The notes under the pieces were generated by a model. That model was not told where the DNA came from. It saw only the letters and a program-made list of their open reading frames with translations, and made no database searches. From NCBI GenBank assembly GCA_964627035.1, contig CAZVKN010000002.1, positions 123,144 through 187,143 of the forward strand: 64,000 bases of DNA, read 5' to 3'. The position numbers were made by a program, and so were the translations under genes. The stretch comes from CAZVKN01 sp964627035 (GTDB lineage: Bacteria > Electryoneota > AABM5-125-24 > Hatepunaeales > Hatepunaeaceae). Below are positions 16,166 through 26,078 of this stretch, one piece after another (position 1 is the stretch's first letter; every line of letters starts with the position of its first letter).

Positions 16166-17545
16166 GTGTCTCCCAACGGGACAATAACGGTTATGAATGA
16201 CTCAAAAACAATAGCTCATTACTGGCAGCGATTTCCGCTATGGCTCAGAATAGGCACACTCCTGCTGATAATCGCTCTGATCGTGATTTATTTTTCTCGT
16301 TCAGAGAAGGCTGATCTGCCGACCGTGACAGTTACACGTGGTGAATTTGTTGTTGATCTCAACGAAGCAGGACGTCTCCGGGCAGAGAACTCCATGACCT
16401 TGACAACCCCGTCCGTCCGCGGAAACCGCACTATTATATACCTGATGCCGGAAGGCACCAATGTTATTGAAGGTGACATCCTCGCACAGTTTGACACTAC
16501 TGAATTCAAGCAGAAGGTGGACGACTATCAGGCTGAGGTTGAAATCACGCGTGAGAATATGACGAGCGATATGATCTCTATGAGATCACGTATGGAGGAC
16601 ATCGAAGCATCGGTACAGAATGCTAAAGCCTCATATCGTCTCGCTGAACTGAGGCTTGAGCAGCTTAAGTTTGAGTCTGATATCCAGATTGAGGAGGGTG
16701 AACTGAACCTTCTTCAGGCTCAACTGCGGCTCACCCAGACAGAGTCGGAAGTCAAAGCCCAGACTCAGATAGACTCCGCAGAAGTCCGCTCTATGAGATT
16801 GAAGTTGAAACAGGATGAACTCGATCTTGAGAAAACCGTCCGTGATATGGCGAAACTGACCATCAAAGCTCCGGCACCTGGTTTGGTTGTTTACAAAGAG
16901 ATGTGGAAAGGTGGCGAGATGGCAAAGGTAAAGGTCGGTGACAACCCGTGGCCCGGTCAAGCGATCATCGAGCTACCTGACCTGTCCGTAATGATGGTCG
17001 AAACCACAGTCAGTGAGGTTGACATAGGCAAAATCCTGGTCGGTCAGGAGGTTGAAGTTAAGCTTGACGCATATCCGGATCCGGATTTTCACGGTGAGGT
17101 GGTTGATGTTGCTGTCTTGGCTCACGATGAAGACGGCTCAGATGCGCAAGTGTTCGATGTGCTGATACGACTTGAAGAGTCAGAACCGATCCTGCGCCCG
17201 GGCATGTCAACAACTTCGAGAATCATAATCAATCGGTTTGAAGACAAAATTTCTGTACCGATTGAAGCGGTTTTTCGCAATGAAGGGAAAACTGTTCTTT
17301 GGGAAGCAAATGGATCTGACTGGGAAATGAGAGATGTAGTCCTCGGTGAGCGTAATGACAACTTCGTGGTAATTGATTCCGGGATCAAAGAAGGCGCAAA
17401 GATAGCATTGATTGACCCGAACGTTGCAGCGGACGAACGGATCAGCAGCTCACAATCATTGGACGATTCAATCAGCGGCGGTTCATCTGCAGCACAAGAG
17501 ACGAAACCGACCAAGCGTCCCAAACGGAGACACCGGAGAGGGTAG
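16166..17545 (+). CDS. HlyD/MacA-type periplasmic adaptor of a tripartite exporter
   Basis: 459 residues from GTG at 16166; an in-frame ATG at 16193 is the more likely true start, giving MNDSKTIAHYW... and one TM segment. After the TM come a lipoyl-like half-motif (TVTVTRGEFVVDLNEAGRL), a long coiled-coil hairpin (about 105-215) and the second lipoyl half with KAPAPGLVVYKEM. A beta-barrel domain with RPGMSTTSRIIINRF follows. The C-terminal tail is basic and low complexity (KPTKRPKRRHRRG), unusual for a periplasmic end. It bridges the inner-membrane permease and TolC encoded directly downstream. Confidence 0.88.
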   Translation: MSPNGTITVMNDSKTIAHYWQRFPLWLRIGTLLLIIALIVIYFSRSEKADLPTVTVTRGEFVVDLNEAGRLRAENSMTLTTPSVRGNRTIIYLMPEGTNVIEGDILAQFDTTEFKQKVDDYQAEVEITRENMTSDMISMRSRMEDIEASVQNAKASYRLAELRLEQLKFESDIQIEEGELNLLQAQLRLTQTESEVKAQTQIDSAEVRSMRLKLKQDELDLEKTVRDMAKLTIKAPAPGLVVYKEMWKGGEMAKVKVGDNPWPGQAIIELPDLSVMMVETTVSEVDIGKILVGQEVEVKLDAYPDPDFHGEVVDVAVLAHDEDGSDAQVFDVLIRLEESEPILRPGMSTTSRIIINRFEDKISVPIEAVFRNEGKTVLWEANGSDWEMRDVVLGERNDNFVVIDSGIKEGAKIALIDPNVAADERISSSQSLDDSISGGSSAAQETKPTKRPKRRHRRG

Positions 17546-18817
17546 ATGATCAATTCAGAATTGATCCGGAGTGCGTGGGACGGTCTGCAGTCGCACAAGC
17601 TCCGCAGCGGATTGACTGCGCTTGGTATCATCTTTGGAGTAGCAGCGGTAATTGGAATGGCTTCTATCGGTGAAGGTGCCCGACGAATGGCGCTGGAGCA
17701 GATCGAACGCATGGGCGTCGGAAATATTCTTGTGAACGATGACCGTCCGGAAGATGGTGAACAGTTGCAGACGATCCTCGAAAAAAATCCATCGGGATTG
17801 ACTACATCGGATGCGGATGCGATAGGCGCTGTTTTTAGAGAAGTCAACAGTAGTAATTCTGAAGAACAGATCAAGACAGTTCCACTTAAGAGCGATGAAC
17901 TGATGGTATCCGGGTTCGGCAAACGGATGAAGATAAATGTAGTCGCAACAACGCCGGAATACTTTGATCTGTACGGCTTAGAAACTTCAAGTGGACGACA
18001 ATTTCAGTGGAGGGATGAAACCGATTACCGTCGAGTTTGTGTTTTGGGGTGGGAAGCGAGGCGAAAACTGTTTCCGCTAATTGATCCACTGGGAAAACAA
18101 GTCCGCATCCACAACGGAGCGAGGCAGGTTTATACGGTGGTGGGCGTGCTTGACCGGAGAAACGTCAGTGGTTCAGAAATTGAAGGATTGGATCTTCGTG
18201 ATGAGAATCTGGATATTTACATTCCGTTGCAGACGCAGTTAAAACGAGAACCACCACGTGCATCCGAAAGTGTTCTGTCGCAAATTATCGTACAGATTCC
18301 TGTTCCGGATCAAATAGGTTCTTTTGCGCGGATTATTGAAAAGATGCTGACGCGCAGACACCGCAGTTTGAACGATTTCAAAGTAATTATTCCTGAACAA
18401 CTCCTGAAACAGCATAAGGAGACACAGCGCATTTTCAATATTGTGATGGGCACAATTGCTTCCATATCCCTACTTGTCGGTGGTATCGGCATTATGAATA
18501 TCATGTTGGCTTCAGTGTTGGAACGGACGCGTGAAATCGGGATACGTCGCGCCGTGGGAGCTACGGAATCTGACATAGCTCGTCAATTTCTATCTGAAGC
18601 GGTATTACTGTCTATCCTTGGTGGAATAATCGGCGTAATAGTTGGGATTACACTGGCATTTGGTATTACCTTATATGCTGAATGGGAAACCGCGGTTTCA
18701 CTGTGGGCAATTTTGGTTGCGGTCGGTGTATCAGCAGGGGTCGGGATTATTTTTGGTTACATTCCCGCTCGTAAAGCTGCTAAGATGGATCCGATTACAG
18801 CATTGAGGTTTGAGTGA
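17546..18817 (+). CDS. MacB-like ABC transporter permease (FtsX fold), no ATPase domain
   Basis: 423 residues: an N-terminal TM after SAWDGLQSHKLRSGLTALGIIFGVAAVIGMASIGEG, a periplasmic MacB-core domain to about residue 300, and the FtsX domain with three C-terminal TMs (GGIGIMNIMLASVLERTREIGIRRAVGA and GYIPARKAAKMDPITALRFE). This is the classic MacB permease half; the ATPase half, fused in MacB of E. coli or encoded separately elsewhere, is absent from this operon. It directly abuts the adaptor gene and overlaps the TolC gene by 4 bases. Confidence 0.92.
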   Translation: MINSELIRSAWDGLQSHKLRSGLTALGIIFGVAAVIGMASIGEGARRMALEQIERMGVGNILVNDDRPEDGEQLQTILEKNPSGLTTSDADAIGAVFREVNSSNSEEQIKTVPLKSDELMVSGFGKRMKINVVATTPEYFDLYGLETSSGRQFQWRDETDYRRVCVLGWEARRKLFPLIDPLGKQVRIHNGARQVYTVVGVLDRRNVSGSEIEGLDLRDENLDIYIPLQTQLKREPPRASESVLSQIIVQIPVPDQIGSFARIIEKMLTRRHRSLNDFKVIIPEQLLKQHKETQRIFNIVMGTIASISLLVGGIGIMNIMLASVLERTREIGIRRAVGATESDIARQFLSEAVLLSILGGIIGVIVGITLAFGITLYAEWETAVSLWAILVAVGVSAGVGIIFGYIPARKAAKMDPITALRFE

Positions 18818-20274
18818 AAACTATCTTCATTACCCTTTGCGCTTTGATGTTCGCCGGTAATGGGTTAGCATCAGACACACTCAAGATAACACTTGCAGAA
18901 TGTCTTCAGTTGGCATTCGAGAAAGGTACGACGGCACGAACTGCTCACTTTGATTCCCTTGCAGCTGAGGGTAGATGGAGAACAGCAAGAGCTTCAAAAT
19001 ATCCGCAGTTGACTGCATCAGGAATGCTGCCGAGATGGCAGGAACGCAATGATTACGACCTGCGTTACGATTCAAATGTTGATGGTGAAGTATATATACG
19101 TACTCCGTCAGGAACTCAGTACTGGCAAGGCGGTGTGAATATAGATCAGGAGCTGCCTTGGGGGACAACGCTCAGGTTTTCTACTGAATTGTATCGGTTG
19201 AGGTACTTCACCGAACTACCTGACACTACCATTGATTTCGTGGAGTTTTCTCTCAATCGCAGTATTGTGCTGGATCAACCTATCTTTGAGGGAAATCCTA
19301 TTGGCAGAGCAAATAAGATAAATGCCATTGACCATCAGAGCAGCCTGATCGAGCATGAGATCAGCCGTCGCAACATCCGCTATCAGACAATGCAGGCGTT
19401 TTTCAGGCTGGTCTCGGCATTCGGTGAATTGGAGATTGTGAAGCAAGACCTGCAGAGAGGACATGAATCGGATGTCCTCGCACAGCGAAAATACAACGCT
19501 GGATTGATACCCGAAGTAGATATGCTGCAAATTCAGGTTGATGTCGCCCGTCGGGAAAACAGTTATCGTCAATCGGTCGCATCGCTGGAAGCTACAATGG
19601 ATCAACTTCGCCTGGAGATTGGCGTCGGTTTCGATCAGCCGATATATCCTGAATTTGACATGAGTGAAATCGCTGTTCGTCCGGTTTCCGAGAGTGAGGT
19701 GCGGGGGAAAAGATTAGAGCTCGTCCGCGAAGAGTTGAGTCTCGACCAAAGGGACATGGAAACCCGTGCGTCTGTTCTATCGGAGCGGATAAAGGCGTCA
19801 CTGCAACTGTTCTATGAAATTGACTCGCGTCGGGACCAATTCGATGAGGTCACCGATAGTGGTGACCGGAATCTCGGTGTGACATTGAACATTAACTTCC
19901 CGATTTTCGGCTTCGGTACAACCAAAGGCAACATAGAACAGTTGCGAGCTTCCTATGAGCGAGCAAAGGTAAGCTTGAGAGCACGTGAAGCATCTCTCGC
20001 ATCCGAGCTGAGGAATGCATTGCGAAATGTTGAGTTGACGGCTGAAAAGATTAAAATTGCGGACGCCGCATTGGAGCTTATGCTGAGGAGTTATGATATT
20101 ACCATGAGCCGTTTCAACAGCGGCTTGATAAATTCCCGTCAACTGCTTGACGCACAGGTCGAATTGACGCGCACAAAAAAGGAGGCGTTGAGCGCACGAA
20201 TTGAATATGAACTGGCACTCGCAAATTTGGAACGCATTTCACCGATAAGCCAATCTCCCGGAAACGGAGGTTAA
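18814..20274 (+). CDS. TolC-family outer membrane efflux protein
   Basis: 486 residues. A short signal peptide (to about GLASD) is followed by ITLAECLQLAFEKG, the usual first helix of TolC-type factors. Two long helical repeats are separated by beta-strand stretches (about 75-150 and 330-360); the C-terminal repeat includes LDAQVELTRTKKEALSARIEYELALANLERI. It forms the trimeric outer-membrane channel for the adaptor/permease encoded upstream. GTG start overlaps the permease stop (GTGA). Confidence 0.92.
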   Translation: MKTIFITLCALMFAGNGLASDTLKITLAECLQLAFEKGTTARTAHFDSLAAEGRWRTARASKYPQLTASGMLPRWQERNDYDLRYDSNVDGEVYIRTPSGTQYWQGGVNIDQELPWGTTLRFSTELYRLRYFTELPDTTIDFVEFSLNRSIVLDQPIFEGNPIGRANKINAIDHQSSLIEHEISRRNIRYQTMQAFFRLVSAFGELEIVKQDLQRGHESDVLAQRKYNAGLIPEVDMLQIQVDVARRENSYRQSVASLEATMDQLRLEIGVGFDQPIYPEFDMSEIAVRPVSESEVRGKRLELVREELSLDQRDMETRASVLSERIKASLQLFYEIDSRRDQFDEVTDSGDRNLGVTLNINFPIFGFGTTKGNIEQLRASYERAKVSLRAREASLASELRNALRNVELTAEKIKIADAALELMLRSYDITMSRFNSGLINSRQLLDAQVELTRTKKEALSARIEYELALANLERISPISQSPGNGG

Positions 20275-20275
20275 C

Positions 20276-23200
20276 ATGGGAAGTCGTAAAGAGATAAAAC
20301 ATAGTATTGCCGATCTGAAGCTCGAAATTGAAAACCAGCCGATGTTGTTTGCACAGTTGGCTGACTTACATCTTCGGATCGGTCAGACAAAACCTGCTGC
20401 CAAGCTGTTGGAAGAGGGGGTGCAGCAATTCCCTCAGTATGAAACCGGCTGGGTGGTCATGGGGAATCTACACGTCAAACAGTCAAATCCTGATGAAGCG
20501 TTGTCTGCCTTTCAACAGGCGCTAAGCTTTAACAATGACAACTCTTACGTTCATGAAAAATGTTGTGAACTGACACAAAACGCAAATCAGGCAGATCACA
20601 TTTATCATCTCCGCCAGTTAAAAAGATTGGACCCTCTCGATGATAACATTTTGAAGATGCTGGAGGTAGCCTTAATCCGTCAGGCTGCTATTGAAAACGA
20701 TCTTTACACTGAAAGTCAGGTTAACAGTTTAATGCCATCGCTGTTGAAAAAACAGTTGATTGAGGAAAATCTTCTACCGGATGAATTGAAGGAGGTTATG
20801 TATGATTTGTCTGATACGAGTCTGACAGAGCTACCGGATGAATCTGAGGACGTTAGCTCTCAAATTGGAACTTTAGATGATCTTGATTTATCTCAAGCAG
20901 ATCAACAAGCAGGCAGTATAGTACCTGTATCCGTAATGGAAGAGCAGGAATTGGTGGAAGAGTATGAAGATGATGAGTACAGTGACGATGAATACGAGAT
21001 TGTTTATGAAGACGAAATTGAAGGAGAGGAGCATGAAGAAGAGATCAATGAAGAAGAGTGGATAGAGGTTGACGAAAACGGCAACGAATTCATCGTCAAG
21101 CCCGTTACCGGTCGGAACCAAGAGCCAAGTCCCACACAACCGCTGTTAGAGAATGTGGATAGCGAAGAAGAGTTTGTTGACGAGGTGATCGAGGAATACG
21201 AGGAGATAGAACCTGAGCTTGCACTACAGGCTGATCCACCTGAACCTCCCGCAATAATCCTACCCAACCAACAGGATGTTCAGTCTCTTCAGTCCGAGAA
21301 GCCTGAGAGACTGACATTAGCTGATTTTGATGAGATTGGTGAGCAACAGGAGCAGATAATATCTGAAGGGGGAGAGCTTTCAAAACCTGGGTTTAATTTT
21401 CGAACTTCAGTTGACCTGAATAATGCAGTTAACATTCAACAGGATGCTGATACACAACCTGACCAAACATCAGGTCAGGATACTTTCTTTGTCGGGCAGT
21501 TCAGCGAGGAAGAGCTGCTCGCTGAAGATGACGAGCCTTTTGAAGCTCCCGTGGTTGAAGATGAAACAGAAACGACAGAAGAAATTGATGACAGCTTTGA
21601 TCTGAACAAATTCCGGGTTGAGCAGTTGAATTTGAACGAGCAGGATGACGGCGAGAGCGATACCGACTCACTGGAAAACAATTTCCCTGTGTTACAGACT
21701 CCGGTTGAAGAACCTGGACAGGAACCGGAACTGCCGGAATCTGGCTCGATAGGAGCTTCAATTCACGAGAGTAAAACAGTCACCACAACAGAAGAACTAT
21801 TGGATTCATTGGCGTCTCTGGAGCCGAAAACAGATAACTCAATCGAAAAAGCCTCGTCCGATGAATTAAAGAGAGTTGACTCTGAGGAAGATCACGATGA
21901 CTCTGCTGATCTGCTCTCTGCAGAGATAGACATTGACGAACTGAACAGGAAAGAGGATGCTCCGAAAGAAACGACATTGATCGAAGAATTTGAATCGCTA
22001 AGCAAAAAAATCTCCCCCGATAAATTAAATATTGTTGACTCTGCGTCAGATAACGATGGCGCCGATGATCTGCTGCCTGTTGACACAGACGTTGATGAAC
22101 AGAGCGAAGAGGAGGAAGTTCCGAAAGATACTATAATAGAAGAGTTTGAATTATTAAGCGAGAAAGCCTCACACAAAAAGAGTGAAGGTGCACATGAGGA
22201 AGATGTTGAGGTAGAATCGAATTCTCCCTATCAGGATGCGGAATCAGTCTCATTTGATTGGGAAAATGTCGTGCTACTGCCTTCCAAAGTGAATAGAAAA
22301 GACTCGGATAAAGCGGAACCCGAACCTGAGCGGGAATCGTCATCAATGTGGGATAATGTGGCAACCCTCGATGACCGACATGATGAGGCGGAAGAAGAGA
22401 GTGAACATGATCCACCGGATACTGCTGTTGACTGGGATAATATCACTGAATTGAATGACCACGAGCGAGAGAATGAGATTGGTCAATTTTTCGATGATCT
22501 CAAGCAGCAGAAAAACGATCCACAGCAGGATCAGGCGATTTGGAGTGAATACAGTAAATTGAACAAGCCTGATTCTAATGAAGATGCGGGTGACGCCTCT
22601 ACATCTGACCTATCAATCTGGGATGATGTTGGAATATTACAAAAGGAAGAATCGGACGAACCGGCTGATTTGGAGTCACTTCAGAAGAATGAACTTGCAG
22701 CTTCCGAACCAATCCCCGAGGAGTCCATCTGGAACGATCTGAGCAATCTGAAGGAGAAGAAAGAGGGAAATAAATTCGACCTATCTGCTCTGAGTGATCA
22801 AACTGAAGAGATAGAAGATGAATCGGATGAATCTGTATGGGATGATGTCTCTATCTTGACCGGAAAAGAGAGTGATAAAAGCAGCAAGCCTGATGATGAA
22901 GGCGATGAACCCTCTCCGTGGGATGAATTTGACCTTACAATTCCAACTGTTCCCACCGAAACAGCAGATGAGGCTGAGCAAAATGAACCGAGTGAGTTGT
23001 CACCCTGGGATTCCGACATTACGTCAGATGATGACAATTCAGAAGAGCTGATTGTTATAACATCTGTTGATAGCAGCGGTTCATTGGATGAAATAGAAGA
23101 ACCGCCTGAAACCGATTTGGATAGCTGGACTGCCAGTGAACCGGCTGAGGCGGCAAGTTTGACAGATGAGGAGAATATCATTTCTGAGCGTGCCGAACAT

Positions 23201-23635
23201 GAATCTTTTATTGATGATTTTCGCATAGACAACTGGCGGGATGAGGAGCAACCGATGGAAAGTGTTGGGGTTGAATCCGATGAAACTGAAACGTTGGATG
23301 TCACAGAATCTGACATTGACGATGAAGATGATGACGAAGACATAAGCTCGCCATATTTTTCCCCGGGACCGAATGATGACTCAGAAGACACTCTTGTCGG
23401 TAAGGATGATTCCGATGACGATTCGGAAATGGAAGATTCAGAGGAGGAAGAAACTTTCATCCCTACAAGTTATCAGCCGACAGTATCTAAGACAATGGCG
23501 GAGATGTATGCTTCACAAGGAGAGTGGTCCCGGGCTGTCGAGACATACGAAAAGCTATTGAAACAGCAACCTGAAAATGAAGTGTACGAGCAGCGAATTA
23601 ATGTTCTCAAGCTAAAACTTGGAAGACAAAAATAA
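20276..23635 (+). CDS. Very acidic TPR protein with eleven spaced Trp motifs
   Basis: 1119 residues. Residues 1-150 are TPR-like (AKLLEEGVQQFPQYETGWVV, NPDEALSAFQQALSFNNDN) and the last 55 contain another TPR (SKTMAEMYASQGEWSRAVETYEKLLKQQ). Between them lies about 880 residues of disordered, Asp/Glu/Ser-rich sequence. In its second half Trp residues occur at 662, 692, 720, 756, 782, 819, 855, 882, 911, 951 and 987, mostly in the form (I/V)W(D/N)(D/N)(V/L/I)xxL. No signal peptide or TM is visible, so it is probably cytoplasmic. It has a strong GGAGG site and follows the TolC gene by 1 base, so it belongs to the exporter operon. Function unknown; multivalent scaffolding is an inference. Confidence 0.8.
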   Translation: MGSRKEIKHSIADLKLEIENQPMLFAQLADLHLRIGQTKPAAKLLEEGVQQFPQYETGWVVMGNLHVKQSNPDEALSAFQQALSFNNDNSYVHEKCCELTQNANQADHIYHLRQLKRLDPLDDNILKMLEVALIRQAAIENDLYTESQVNSLMPSLLKKQLIEENLLPDELKEVMYDLSDTSLTELPDESEDVSSQIGTLDDLDLSQADQQAGSIVPVSVMEEQELVEEYEDDEYSDDEYEIVYEDEIEGEEHEEEINEEEWIEVDENGNEFIVKPVTGRNQEPSPTQPLLENVDSEEEFVDEVIEEYEEIEPELALQADPPEPPAIILPNQQDVQSLQSEKPERLTLADFDEIGEQQEQIISEGGELSKPGFNFRTSVDLNNAVNIQQDADTQPDQTSGQDTFFVGQFSEEELLAEDDEPFEAPVVEDETETTEEIDDSFDLNKFRVEQLNLNEQDDGESDTDSLENNFPVLQTPVEEPGQEPELPESGSIGASIHESKTVTTTEELLDSLASLEPKTDNSIEKASSDELKRVDSEEDHDDSADLLSAEIDIDELNRKEDAPKETTLIEEFESLSKKISPDKLNIVDSASDNDGADDLLPVDTDVDEQSEEEEVPKDTIIEEFELLSEKASHKKSEGAHEEDVEVESNSPYQDAESVSFDWENVVLLPSKVNRKDSDKAEPEPERESSSMWDNVATLDDRHDEAEEESEHDPPDTAVDWDNITELNDHERENEIGQFFDDLKQQKNDPQQDQAIWSEYSKLNKPDSNEDAGDASTSDLSIWDDVGILQKEESDEPADLESLQKNELAASEPIPEESIWNDLSNLKEKKEGNKFDLSALSDQTEEIEDESDESVWDDVSILTGKESDKSSKPDDEGDEPSPWDEFDLTIPTVPTETADEAEQNEPSELSPWDSDITSDDDNSEELIVITSVDSSGSLDEIEEPPETDLDSWTASEPAEAASLTDEENIISERAEHESFIDDFRIDNWRDEEQPMESVGVESDETETLDVTESDIDDEDDDEDISSPYFSPGPNDDSEDTLVGKDDSDDDSEMEDSEEEETFIPTSYQPTVSKTMAEMYASQGEWSRAVETYEKLLKQQPENEVYEQRINVLKLKLGRQK

Positions 23636-23642
23636 GGTTGAT

Positions 23643-24728
23643 ATGAAAAACAGAATTGACAAGTTAAGACGAAGGTTTCGTTCACTTGGGGTTTCAAACT
23701 TTTTGGTAACGAGATTATCCAACATTCGATATCTTTGCGGCTATACAGGTTCTAACGGAATCCTGCTTGTCACCGGTAAGGATGCCTATTTCATAACGGA
23801 TGGCAGGTACACCAATCAAGCCAAAGAACAGGTCAATGATGCCAAAGTGTTCATCTATTCCAACGGTTTGTCGCCATCCGATGCATTCGTTCGAGAGTTT
23901 AAATCAAACAGTGACATTCGTTTTAGAGGACGGATCGGCATTGAATCACATTTTCTTAGCTTTGATCTATATCAGCACTTTCACCGCACATTTCCAAAGT
24001 GCAATCTGATTGAGACAAGCGATATCGCAGAAGAGATAGCAGCCGTAAAAAACGGAGATGAGATAAATGCTATTCGGAAAGCAGTAGAGATCACAGACAA
24101 GGTGTTTGAATCTCTTCTCGGTGAGATAAAACCGGGGGTACGCGAATCAGACTTATCGGCGGAAATTACCTATCGGCAAAAGAAACTGGGGGCATCAAAA
24201 GATGCTTTTGAACCGATAGTTGCATCAGGACACCGCTCAGCCCTGCCTCATGGAATTGCGACCAACAAGAAAATAGAAAGTGGCGATCTGGTAACGCTTG
24301 ATTTTGGATGTGTATATGATGGGTATCCATCTGATATGACCCGAACAGTTGTGGTTGGAAAGGCATCCGACAAGCAAAAAGAGATTTACGAGGTTGTTAA
24401 AGAGGCGCAGCGTAAAGGTGTCGAAGCAATAGCTCCGGAAAGAAAGTCATCGGACATTGACAAGATCGCCAGAAAGGTCATTGCTGATGCGGGATATTCT
24501 AAAAACTTCACGCACGGTCTCGGTCACGGTCTCGGGCTTGAAGTTCATGCGCTGCCGAGATTGGGGCATAATTCAAAACAGAAACTGAAACCGGGAATGG
24601 TTGTGACTGTTGAACCGGGGATATATGTTGATGGATTTGGCGGGGTTCGGATTGAGGATGATGTGGTGGTTACCGATAACGGTCATGAAGTACTGAACAG
24701 ATCAACTCGCGACCTGTTGGAACTGTAA
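23643..24728 (+). CDS. M24-family aminopeptidase (Xaa-Pro aminopeptidase-like)
   Basis: 361 residues from the ATG at 23643, which has AAGG 5 bases upstream; a TTG at 23619 in the same frame would overlap the previous gene and is less likely. It has the creatinase-type N-terminal domain (RYLCGYTGSNGILLVTGKDAYFITDGRYTNQA region) and the pita-bread M24 domain. The metal ligands fall in DFGCVYDGYPSDMTRT, GLGHGLGLEVHALP, EPGIYVDGFGGVRIEDD. The PHGIATNK segment supplies the substrate-binding His. Family enzymes remove N-terminal residues next to proline. Cytosolic, as no signal peptide is seen. Confidence 0.93.
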   Translation: MKNRIDKLRRRFRSLGVSNFLVTRLSNIRYLCGYTGSNGILLVTGKDAYFITDGRYTNQAKEQVNDAKVFIYSNGLSPSDAFVREFKSNSDIRFRGRIGIESHFLSFDLYQHFHRTFPKCNLIETSDIAEEIAAVKNGDEINAIRKAVEITDKVFESLLGEIKPGVRESDLSAEITYRQKKLGASKDAFEPIVASGHRSALPHGIATNKKIESGDLVTLDFGCVYDGYPSDMTRTVVVGKASDKQKEIYEVVKEAQRKGVEAIAPERKSSDIDKIARKVIADAGYSKNFTHGLGHGLGLEVHALPRLGHNSKQKLKPGMVVTVEPGIYVDGFGGVRIEDDVVVTDNGHEVLNRSTRDLLEL

Positions 24729-24784
24729 CCGGCACTATATTAAACGTTTGCAAGGAATGTTAGTGATAAAACGGCAATTTCTCT

Positions 24785-24838
24785 GTAGTCGAACTTGTCT
24801 CAAGTCCGACTGTCGTGGTTGAGAACAACCCCGACTAC
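24785..24838 (+). repeat. Palindromic element E, copy 2
   Basis: GTAGTC...GACTAC ends enclosing hairpins GTCGAACTTG/CAAGTCCGAC (one mismatch) and GTCGTGGTTG/CAACCCCGAC (one mismatch). It lies 56 bases after the M24 peptidase stop. Confidence 0.8.
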
Positions 24839-24910
24839 AACATTATGCTAATATTCATCAACCATTTAATGTAAGCTTATTACCCAACGTAGTATGAAAA
24901 CGGCTTCTGC

Positions 24911-26023
24911 GTGACGACCACTTCGCCAAATAAAATTCTGATTGTCAAGCTGCATGCGCTTGGTGACCTGGTGATCGCAACTCCGGCAATTCGGCACCTC
25001 CGGCACCGTCTGCCGGATACTACTATTGACCTGTTAACGGTCAAATGGACAGCACCTGCAGTGATTAATTCACCTCATATAGATCAAATAAAAATTGCTG
25101 CCGATGATATCTTCTTCAATCGTTCTTTCAATACAGTCTTGCCGACACTACGACTGCTTAAGGAGATCAGAAACGAGGGATACGATGCCGCTGTAGTTTT
25201 TCACAGAAATCCGATGATTGAGCGGTTTATCAGACTGTGTGGAGTGAAACAGCGGTATCATTTTCACTCGGATCTTTTCGTGCGCGGAAGCAACTGTTCT
25301 GTTTTACTGGATGAACAGAGACACAGCGCAATAACGGCATGGGAGTTGGCGGAACTTGCTGTGAATCAATTAACTGGAAGACGGTCAAACGGAACACGAT
25401 TGCAGGAATTGAAATATGAATGGTTTATTTCAGATGCTGAAGAGGAAACCGCTAACACTATATTAAATGAATATCAGTTGGAGGATGGAAAATTTGCCGT
25501 TATCTATCCAGGTGGAGCCGTCAATCCACAGGATACAAGTTTGGTTAAAAGGTGGTCAGAGGATAGATTTGCAGAACTGACAGATTGGCTGACGAACAGC
25601 GCGAATCTACCCGTTGTCCTCCTCGGAGCCGATAGTGATTCCGATAGCTGTACTGCGATCAGAAAGAAGGCAGACCGTGATGTTTTGAATCTATCTGGTA
25701 AATACGATTTGAGGATATCAGCGGCTATAACATCTAAAGCACGCATTGCAGTCTCAAACGATTCAGGACCGCTTCATGTTGCTTCAGCGGTAAATACACC
25801 GGTTGTGGGGATATTCGGACCAACAGGAGCAACTCATAAATTGCCGCCGGGAAATAATTCATTTGAAGCATCCTGCAATCTACCTTGCAGCCCGTGCTAT
25901 TTTACGTATTTCAAAGGGTGCATTTTTGATTCCATTAAATGTCAGGAGCTGCTGACCGCCGACATGGTAATTAAAGTGACAGAACAAACTTTAGAAAGTA
26001 CATTAGATCAATTTCAGTTATGA
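24911..26023 (+). CDS. Glycosyltransferase family 9 (heptosyltransferase-like)
   Basis: 370 residues. KILIVKLHALGDLVIATPAIRHLRHRLPD is the GT9 N-terminus with the Asp/Gly-rich catalytic loop, AVVFHRNPMIERFIR follows, and the C-terminal half has VSNDSGPLHVASAVNTPVVGIFGPT, the ADP-sugar binding motif of heptosyltransferases. A Cys-rich tail (CNLPCSPCYFTYFKGC) is frequent in GT9 members. It probably adds heptose or a related sugar to lipopolysaccharide core. The GTG start is forced because the upstream ATG frame ends at once; no clear Shine-Dalgarno sequence. Confidence 0.92.
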   Translation: MTTTSPNKILIVKLHALGDLVIATPAIRHLRHRLPDTTIDLLTVKWTAPAVINSPHIDQIKIAADDIFFNRSFNTVLPTLRLLKEIRNEGYDAAVVFHRNPMIERFIRLCGVKQRYHFHSDLFVRGSNCSVLLDEQRHSAITAWELAELAVNQLTGRRSNGTRLQELKYEWFISDAEEETANTILNEYQLEDGKFAVIYPGGAVNPQDTSLVKRWSEDRFAELTDWLTNSANLPVVLLGADSDSDSCTAIRKKADRDVLNLSGKYDLRISAAITSKARIAVSNDSGPLHVASAVNTPVVGIFGPTGATHKLPPGNNSFEASCNLPCSPCYFTYFKGCIFDSIKCQELLTADMVIKVTEQTLESTLDQFQL

Positions 26024-26078
26024 CAGATTGTAGTCACATAAATCTCTCGCAGAGATGTAAAAACCACAGGAGAACAGT

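Noticed and set aside
17122..17922. 266-codon minus-strand open frame across the adaptor and permease genes
   Set aside because: Both plus-strand genes are clear family members and keep their frames; the antisense frame has no recognisable domain.
22798..23460. 220-codon minus-strand open frame, Ser-rich
   Set aside because: It is the antisense shadow of the Asp/Glu-rich region of the acidic TPR gene; GAx codons read as Ser/Leu in reverse.
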